64,000 nucleotides of DNA from Podarcis raffonei. Lineage: Eukaryota > Chordata > Lepidosauria > Squamata > Lacertidae. The stretch lies in NCBI RefSeq assembly GCF_027172205.1, contig NC_070603.1:13194501-13258500 (forward strand), written 5' to 3'. The notes beneath the pieces are model-generated. The model was not told where the DNA came from, ran no database searches, and saw only the letters and a program-made list of their open reading frames with translations. Of this stretch, positions 56,521 to 64,000 are shown piece after piece; within the stretch, counting starts at the first letter, position 1, and every line of letters starts with the position of its first letter. The position numbers were made by a program, and so were the translations under genes.

Positions 56521-56761
56521 CAGTGGTACCTCAGGTTACATATGCTTCAGGTTACAAATGCTTCAGGTTACAAACTCCACTAAACCAGAAATAGTACCTT
56601 GGATTAAGAACTTTGCTTCAGGATAAAACAGAAATCGTGCTCTGGCGGCTCGGTGGCAGCAGGAGGCCCCATTAGCTAAAGTGGTGCTTCAGGTTAAGAA
56701 CAGTTTCAGGTTAAGAACGGACCTCTGGAACGAATTAAGGACTTAACCTGAGGTACCACTG
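56521..56761. mobile_element. Tigger-like MITE
   Basis: CAGTGGTACCTCAGGTTACA to AACCTGAGGTACCACTG, TA flanked. Confidence 0.9.
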
Positions 56762-58900
56762 TACAGCATATGACTTTCTTCTACTTGCTTTTCAGCCAAA
56801 TTGAAAAATGGCACACTGAGAGAGTTTACAGTAGCATTCCTGGCACTATTACAAAGGGCTTTTAGGCTGCGTGCATTTAACGCACGTGAGTTTTCCCAAG
56901 TATCCTGGAAACTGACTTTTTACACACCCCCCCCCAGCATGCCTCTAAATTTGGGCAGCGAAAACAGGCACAGCATGGCTTGAAAAAGGTAACAATCTGG
57001 TCGCAAGTGTTTCACTCTGTGACCATGAATGGAAATGTGTTCTGTTCAGAGTAAAACCTCTGGGTCCAAACCCCCAAAATATTGATTTACTGTGTTCGTT
57101 TCATCAGTCATTGACTCCAGTTTAACTAAGCCATAATTTGTTGTTCTCAGCGACATAGGAATTGCAATGAATGGCACATACATTCTTTACAGAGTCACAT
57201 CTACTGCGGCTGCTGCTGCTGCACTGTTTGTTCATGAGAAAATCTCTCATTGCCACATCTTTAGTTGCTTGCAACAAACAGTCCTTCAATAAAACTCATC
57301 TCAGCATTTGTTAGGAGGTAGGAAGAACTCGCAAAGAACTTCAAAATTATACATTAAATTATAAATTAGAACTATAAACACACAGACCAGATCACTGGTT
57401 TGGGATACTCCCATATAACCTCACTGATCCTTTGTCGAGAGAGGAGAAATAGGGTATACAAGTATACGTGTAAACAATGAAGAAATGGTCCATTTTCTTA
57501 AATGCAACCTACAAAAGTGCTAACAGTGTTTCGTGTTTTGGTAATTTTATTTTTAATGCCAGAACTTAAGATGTCCCTAACCTCTTTGTCTCCCCCATGG
57601 GGGCTTCATACAGAACTCAAACAACAAACTGTAAGCACCAAACTAGAACACAGGAATGGTTTGAATTAGCAGAAGTGTGGAATTTCACCAAACATAGCAA
57701 ATCTCTTCTATGCTCAAGTTCTGGCTCTTAAAAGGTTAAGATAAACTTTGCATCTCAGAAATTGCTAGGGCCACAGATGTTTTCCTGTTGGAGTGGCCTT
57801 GGCTGATTTAAATCAGATGTATATAGCAGTCATGGGAACCTGGTTTCTCTTCACATCAGGATCATTATCAACATACACAAAATTCCTACAACTAATGTTT
57901 ACACATGCTACCTTCAGAGGTGGTGGGGTCTCAAGTCATGCAGAGCTATGCAGGTGTGAGTGATGGGCACAGGTATCATTAACACAGCAACTGTCCCTAT
58001 AAATAAAACAATGAGGCCAAAGCAGCCTGTGTGCAAATAGAAAACTCTACTGCACATCCATAGCTGCAGGCTATTCTTCCTTTCTTTATTAATTGCAGGT
58101 TATTCCTCAGCCAGCTTCCCTTTCCAACTGCAGCATCCCATAATATATCAAATGGTCCTCTAAAAGTTCCCTCAACTTCCAAGAGTGACTTTTAGGTGTG
58201 TGCCCTTGCCTCCACACCCTCAAAAAGTCCCAGTGCAATGGAGTGTTCTGTACACAGCTCTTTGGACCTCGCCCTGGAAGTCCAACACAAGTAGATGGGA
58301 AAATAAAACGTAAAGTCAAATGTTTGAAATTTAGGAGGGAAAAGTATTATGGCTTGAAACACCTATGGTTTTCTGGATTGTTAAGCTGGATGAAAGTGGG
58401 CAACATCAGACCTCAGGGTGACAAAAATCAGAAACAAAGCCTCAAAATGATACCAAGATATAGGAAACTTCGTATTTCTTATCAGAAGTTTAATCTTATA
58501 TCTGATTTCCTACATCTTTGCAGCATTTTGAGGCGTTGCCTTTTTGCCTCCCTATACTGTTGGCATGCCAAACACGAAATACAGTCCTAAATAAAACAAA
58601 CACTATGTTATTACAGCTTTTCTTCGTAACCACCATTTAGAATTTTATTTGCTTTTGCACAACACAATGACAGTGATGGCTTATTGTGTTTTATGTTGGT
58701 AAACATAGATAATGCAATCTGGAATAGGTTTAGATTACAGAGACGTTTTCTTAATTCATACAGCACTGTTGTCTTTTCTTTCATATTTTACATTTGTACC
58801 CCTTAGTTAAAATGTTTCAAATTAGATATATAAACACTCCTAACCCAAGTGTTTTTCCCCTTGGAAACACACTGTATGTTTTTATATGGGCCTGCCATTT
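56762..58900. other. Presumed VDR intron, no feature seen
   Basis: Noncoding, AT-rich; nothing recognised. Confidence 0.55.
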
Positions 58901-58908
58901 ATTTATGT

Positions 58909-59044
58909 CAGGCATAGGCAAACGTGGCCCTCCAGATGCTTTGGGACTACAACTCCCATCATCCCTAGCTAATAGGACCAGTGGTCAGGGATGATGGGAG
59001 TTGTAGTCCCAAAACATCTGGAGGGCCGAGTTTGTCTATGCCTC
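58909..59044. mobile_element. hAT foldback MITE
   Basis: Nearly palindromic: GGCAAACGTGGCCCTCCAGA against CATCTGGAGGGCCGAGTTTG. Perfect 8-bp TSD ATTTATGT at 58901-58908 and 59045-59052. Confidence 0.92.
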
Positions 59045-59178
59045 ATTTATGTAAAGATGGGGTGGGGGAGCCAAATACACTGAATGCATTTACAAAACTA
59101 TGTTCCACATGAATCTCCCCTGTGAAGGTTTTCATTTAACAGTGCGCAAAGCAGGCAGCTTTGCATGCTGGTACTGTT

Positions 59179-59533
59179 GGGACGCAGGTGGCGCTGTGGG
59201 TTAAACCACAGAGCCTAGGACTTGCCGATCAGAAGGTTGGCGGTTCAAATCCCCGCAACGGGGTGAGCTCCCATTGCTCGGTCCCTGCTCCTGCCAACCT
59301 AGCAGTTCAAAAGCATGTCAAAGTGCAAGTAGATAAATAGGTACCACTCCAGCGGGAAGGTAAACGGCGTTTCTGTGTGCTGCTCTGGTTCACCAGAAGC
59401 GGCTCAGTCATGCTGGTCACATGACCCAGAAGCTGTATGCCAGCTCCCTCAGCTAACAAAACGAGATGAGCACTGCAACCCCAGAGTTGGCCACGACTGG
59501 ACCTAATGGTCAGGGGTCCCTTTACCTCTACCT
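59179..59533 (+). mobile_element. Sauria-type SINE
   Basis: Full length, GGGACGCAGGTGGCGCTGTG head to CCCTTTACCTCTACC tail; TSD unclear. Confidence 0.93.
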
Positions 59534-60030
59534 TACTGCCTGTTTTATATGAGGTTTTCACTGCTCTACATTCCTAAGTAAACAGGCCCATCCTTTGCAT
59601 AGGCTTTATCACCTTTATGCTCTTTCCCATTAACATCAAGTTGTTCCTGCAGCCATATATTCTGCCAGCTCTTTCACCATCATGCTATCATAGGATTTAT
59701 TCCCTTTCATACTTTCCAGTGTTTTCACATTCTTCCCCTCCCCGCCCCACTGCATCTCAATTTTCAGACATGAGACTTACATGAGAAAAAACAAAATACA
59801 TCATCATCAGAATTACACAAAATCACCTATGTTTCTCCTTAAAATCAAACACAAGTCAAAAATTGATTCCATATCCAGTCACACATCACCAGAAAAATGC
59901 ATCATATATTCAATTTTTTGTTAAATTAGCATAATATATGAATGCTATTAGTTAGTGATGCAGATCAAAATTAACATGAAAACCCATGGTAGTTTTTACT
60001 TCACATTATAGACAAATTGAAGTAACTTGT
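59534..60030. other. Presumed VDR intron, no feature seen
   Basis: Noncoding; nothing recognised. Confidence 0.55.

Positions 60031-60031
<1 letters not shown>

Positions 60032-60077
<46 letters not shown>
60032..60077. repeat. (CA)n microsatellite
   Basis: About 22 uninterrupted CA units. Confidence 0.97.
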
Positions 60078-60079
<2 letters not shown>

Positions 60080-60214
60080 CATACTCAACCCAGGTCCTGC
60101 CCTTCTTGATATACACGTCTCAAAAGACAATGGAGTGTGCCTCCAGGGGTGAAGTAAAACCAGTGTGTTAGCTGCACTGAAGTGACCTTCCCAGTGTGCA
60201 AGCCTACTTCATCA

Positions 60215-60600
60215 AAGGTCTTGGCAAGGCAAGACCTTCTGTGAAAGAGTCCTGAGGGAGACCATTCCACTGTCAAACAGCTCTTACTGTCAGAAAGTTT
60301 TCCCTGATGTTTAGTAGGAATATCCTTTCTTGTAACTCGAATCCATTAGTTCAAGTCCTACCGTCCAGAGCAGGGGGGGAAATAAGCTTGTTCCCTCTTC
60401 CATGTCACAGCCCTTGAGATATTTGAAGATGGCTATCATATCTCCTCTCAGTCTCCTCTTTTCCAGGCTAAACATACCCAGCTCCTTCAACCATTCCTCA
60501 TAAGGCAAAGCTTCTTTGCACCTCTTTTGTAAACCTCCTTTAGCATGACTTGTCCAGCACCTGTCAACTTGTTCAAGAGCTCCTGTCTTCATCCTAAGTA
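60215..60600 (-). mobile_element. CR1 LINE 3' fragment
   Basis: Minus-strand reads [20 protein letters not shown] and [17 protein letters not shown], the conserved CR1 3' end region. Confidence 0.88.
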
Positions 60601-61765
60601 GACTTTTTTCTCTTATCTATCATGTCATTGAAAAAGACTTTATGTCCTGCTGCTGACTCAAAATATTTCCCATTGGCAGACTTTTCCTTTGTCTAGTCTT
60701 GCATGTTTCAGCTTAGTACAGTAAATCCAAATCTCTTCCATCCCTTGCTACAACATAAGGTTTATCTATGTGTGGGATTCGGGTGGTCAAGGTGCCTGTG
60801 CAAAGGAATGTAATTAGGTGAACCCTTCAAGGCCAAAACTTTTGTAGCTGAAGCTGAGGGAGCAGTCAGGCACAAACTCACAGCGGACAGGCTGTTGTCA
60901 AAACAAGCAAGGCCAACGATAGTGGCAGATTAACAGAGTCACTCTTGTTTACTATTTAATTAGGATGTTTTGAGAACTGCCAGCCTTGGAAAGAATTAGC
61001 GCTACGTTAGTACTCACGGAAGGCTCTTGCGCTAATGGGATGAATTTGTTGGATACAACCCTTAGTTCACAGAAGTGGAATGCTAAATCCAGGATGTAGT
61101 ATGGATTGCAACAGCTGCTTCCAGGAAAAAAAAACCCCAGCTAGTTAGCACCCTAACAGAGAGCACGACCCTTTTAGTAATTTGGCCTAGAGCTCTTTGA
61201 AGCACATTCTGTTCCCATTCATTTAACTAGCGGACAGCCGGGAAAGGCTATTTTTAGCTGGAGTCAGTTAAGGTTTCCTTAATCATGTAACTATTTCACG
61301 AAAAGAATAATTTATTTATTTATTGAAATAATTTTCATTGGAGATTTCCATGAACTACAAATAACGTGCAATGTCTTTCACTTTTTTTCTTGATCATATT
61401 ACAAAGTCTTTCAATGTAATATGGAAAACAATATCCAAAGGTGGGGCAGAGGGTAGAGGGACACCCCATGCCGCTACTGAGGTTTCATGGTAGCCTTGCC
61501 AAATTTACGAACTAGGCAAAGTAAGTGCAGTTCCACTGGAGCTGCCGCTTACTCCCGCAAAGGACTGCAGGAATCAAAGTCCTCAGCTCTCTTCAGGGCT
61601 TGCTATGCACAATTATTCCACAAAGGCATTGACTCCATTTAAATGCTACCTGTCTAATGAGTAGCATTTGGGTGGGTGGGTTAGAGGGAAACACTGTTAC
61701 AGGAGAACGGTCTCTTGCTATTGAGATTCTTTGTTTGATTACAATACAGGGTGGCTTACAATATA
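60601..61765. other. Presumed VDR intron, no feature seen
   Basis: Noncoding; nothing recognised with confidence. Confidence 0.5.
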
Positions 61766-61990
61766 CAGTGGTACCTCGGGTTAAGTACTTAATTCGTTCT
61801 GGAGGTCCGTTCTTAACCTGAAACACCACTGTAGCTAATGGGGCCTCCTGCTGTCGCCGCGCTGCCAGAGCACAATTTCTGTTCTTATCCTGAAGCATAG
61901 TTCTTAACCTGAAGCACTATTTCTGGGTTAGCGGAGTCTGTAACCTGAAGCGTATGTAACCTGAAGCATATGTAACCCGAGGTACCACTG
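61766..61990. mobile_element. Tigger-like MITE
   Basis: CAGTGGTACCTCGGGTTAAG to AACCCGAGGTACCACTG. Confidence 0.9.
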
Positions 61991-62052
61991 TTGAAACACA
62001 AAAATATACAGCACGATAAACAACGAAAACAATGCCCCACAACCGTTTAAAG

Positions 62053-62305
62053 CAGGGGTCAGCAACCTTTTTCAGCCGTGGGCCGGGTCCACCGTCTCTC
62101 AGACCATGTGGTGGGCCGGACTAAATTTTGAGGGGGGGGGAATGGACGAATTCCTATGCCCCACAAATAACCTAGAGATGCAATTTAAATAAAAGCACAC
62201 ATTCTACTCAGGTAAAAACACGCTGATTCCCGGACCATCCGCAGGCCGGATTGAGAAGGTGATTGGGCTGCATCCAGCCCACAGGCCTTAGGTTGCCTAC
62301 CCCTG
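62053..62305. mobile_element. hAT element, non-autonomous
   Basis: CAGGGGTCAGCAACC to GGTTGCCTACCCCTG; perfect 8-bp TSD GTTTAAAG at 62045-62052 and 62306-62313. Confidence 0.92.
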
Positions 62306-62330
62306 GTTTAAAGGGTCATAGACTGTTTAC

Positions 62331-62714
62331 CGTATTTTTCGCTCCATAAGATGCACTTTTTCCCTCCTAAAAGGTAAGGGGAAATGTGTGTGCGTCTCAT
62401 GGAGCGAATGCAGGCGGGAGGCTCTGCTCAGCGCTCCCTTTAAAGAGCTGTGTGGAGCGTGTGTGCGGCTCTTGGGGGCTTTTCCCTGAGGAGGGAGAAG
62501 GGCAGCCCGTAAGTCCCTTCTCCCTCCTCGGGGAAAAGCCCCCAAGAGCCGCAAACACGCTCCATGCGGCTCTTTAAAGGGAGCGCTGAGCAGAGCCTGG
62601 GATGCATACAGGCTCTGCTCAGCATTCCCTTTAAAGAATATTTTTTTTCTTGAATTCCCCTTCTAAAAACTAGGTGCGTCTTATGGTCAGGTGTGTCTTA
62701 TGAAGCGAAAAATT
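62331..62714. mobile_element. Tc2/Kanga-like element, short copy
   Basis: CCGTATTTTTCGCTCCATAA to CTTATGAAGCGAAAAAT; the interior has a long GC-rich palindrome (CTCTGCTCAGCG at 62421 and CGCTGAGCAGAG at 62584). Right tip decayed. Confidence 0.78.
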
Positions 62715-62719
62715 AGCCA

Positions 62720-63165
62720 AAGGCCTGGAAGAAGAGGACTGATTTTGTCCGGCGCATAAAGATATGTAACAAAGGCACCAGGCGCACCTCTCTAAAGAGA
62801 GCATTCCACAAGTGGGTGGCCACTACAGAAAAGGTCCATTCTTGAGTTGTTGCCCTCCAGACCTCTCACAAGAAGGTATGTGAAGATGATTGCAGGTTCT
62901 GCGTAGGTTTATACGTGGAAAGGTGGTCCTTGAGATATTGCGGTCTTGTGCCGTTTAAGGCTTTATAGGTCAAAACCTGCACTTTGAATTGAGCCTGGAA
63001 ACTAGCTGGCAGCCAGTGCAGTCAAGCCAGGATTGGTCTTATATACTCAAACTGTCTTGTCCTGGTGAGCAACCTGGCCACTGAATTCTGCACAAGCTGA
63101 AGTTTCTGAACTGTCCTCAGAGGCAGTCCCAAGTATAACAAGTTGCAGTAATCTAAGTACAGTCA
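62720..63165 (-). mobile_element. L2/CR1-group LINE fragment
   Basis: Plus-strand landmarks GCATTCCACAAGTGGGTGGC, AGGCTTTATAGGTCAAAACC and AATTCTGCACAAGCTGAAGT are the reverse of an RT-end region in this group. Confidence 0.7.
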
Positions 63166-63660
63166 TCTAACTGGGCGCCACAATTTAAGAAGGATATTGA
63201 CAAGCAGCAACATGTGCAGAAGAGGGCAACCAAGACGGTCAAGGGTCTTGAAACCAAGCCATATGAGGAACAGTAGGAAGAGCTGGGTATGCTTAACCTG
63301 GAAAAGAGGAGACTGAGAAGAGATATGATCGCCATCTTCAAATATCTCAAGGGCTGTCACATGGAAGATGGAGCAAGCTCATTTTTTCCTGCCCTGGAGC
63401 ATAGGACTCAAACCAATGGATTCAAGTTACAAGAAAGGAGATTCCAACTAAACATCAGGAAAACTTTCTGTTACTAAGAGATGTTCGGCTGTGGAATGGA
63501 CTCCCTCAAGAGGCTCTGGACTCTCTTTCACAGGAGGTTTTTAAGCAGAGTTTGGATGGCCATATGTCTCGGATGCTTTAACTGAGATTCCTGCATTGAA
63601 GGGGGTTGGACTAAATGACCCTTGGGGTCCCTTCCAACTCCATTACAGTGTTTTGATGGG
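63166..63660 (+). mobile_element. CR1 LINE 3' end
   Basis: Reads [20 protein letters not shown], then AACTAAACATCAGGAAAACT and GACCCTTGGGGTCCCTTCCA, the typical CR1 end. Confidence 0.9.
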
Positions 63661-63723
63661 AAAGAAAATCCCTTGTGCCTCTTCTGTGTGCTCTGCTGAA
63701 TGGCAGAGTAGTGGGTGGGAGCA

Positions 63724-63871
63724 GTGCTTTTTTCTAAAAAAAAATATGTTTAGGGGTACTCTCATTTTCCTACTCATATTGAAATACTGCCCCTCAATGA
63801 GGCCAAATATAAAGTCACAAAATGTTTAGGCGTATGCATACCTCTGCGTCCCCCCAGGGGGAAAAGCACAA
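63724..63871. mobile_element. hAT MITE (CAGTGCTTTTTTCT family), decayed right end
   Basis: Same body as 44492-44636 (GTTTAGGGGTACTCTCATTT, CCTACTCATATTGAAATACT). Confidence 0.85.
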
Positions 63872-64000
63872 GGTGGGAGTGCGTATCTAAATAAGTATGT
63901 GTGTCAGCTTGAGTGTTTGCTAAGAGAGTAGGGGATGTATGAATATCTGTGTGGGCTCGTGCATGCATGCACACACACAAGAAACAGTGCCTGAATGTGT

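Noticed and set aside
60032-60077. CRISPR-like or other regular array
   Set aside because: It is a plain CA dinucleotide microsatellite in vertebrate DNA.
46672-64000. VDR zinc-finger exons
   Set aside because: I looked on the minus strand for CGDRATGFH-like and CPFNGDC-like coding and saw none, so they are taken to lie outside the window.

Overview
The window is vertebrate nuclear DNA from a squamate reptile, most likely a lizard. The evidence is about twelve copies of a tRNA-headed SINE whose 3' end matches Bov-B (the Sauria SINE type), a Bov-B LINE end, and L1, L2/CR1-group and CR1 fragments. There are also many short DNA transposons with intact target-site duplications (TSDs). A lacertid is my guess, not shown. 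Roughly nine tenths of the window is intron, UTR or interspersed repeat.

Three host genes are supported, all on the minus strand in head-to-tail order. (1) VDR, the vitamin D receptor: six coding exons (46671 down to 38321) encode the hinge and the whole ligand-binding domain. The two zinc-finger exons are not in the window and should lie beyond its right edge. A repeat-free stretch from about 34490 to 38320 fits its long 3' UTR. (2) MYG1, a DHH-superfamily 3'-5' RNA exonuclease: complete in seven exons from 31886 to 18878, predicted 358 aa. Every splice junction has GT/AG ends and the phases add up. A CpG-rich promoter surrounds exon 1. (3) A single-coding-exon, 250-aa LRRC3-family membrane protein at 10820-10068.

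Layout: 1-10 kb, L1/L2 tails, Sauria SINEs, tRNA-Ala-like SINEs and Tigger-like MITEs; 10-10.9 kb, the LRRC3-like gene; 11-18.8 kb, a repeat field with a deep nest at 14.8-16.7 kb; 18.9-31.9 kb, MYG1 with introns full of LINEs, SINEs, MITEs and a 1-kb Tc1/mariner-type element; 32-34.5 kb, Bov-B, hAT and a flank-carrying MITE; 34.5-46.7 kb, VDR 3' half; 46.7-64 kb, probably VDR intron with sparser repeats.

The most notable structures are a MITE copy that carries 129 bp of sequence also found 33 kb away, all inside one pair of TA sites; a Sauria/tRNA-SINE chimera inside a single TSD; a MITE ending 20 bp from a MYG1 splice donor that shares 12 nt with the MITE terminus; and an LRRC3-family gene beside MYG1 and VDR. 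No prokaryote-type system, CRISPR array, LTR element or virus-like element was recognised.
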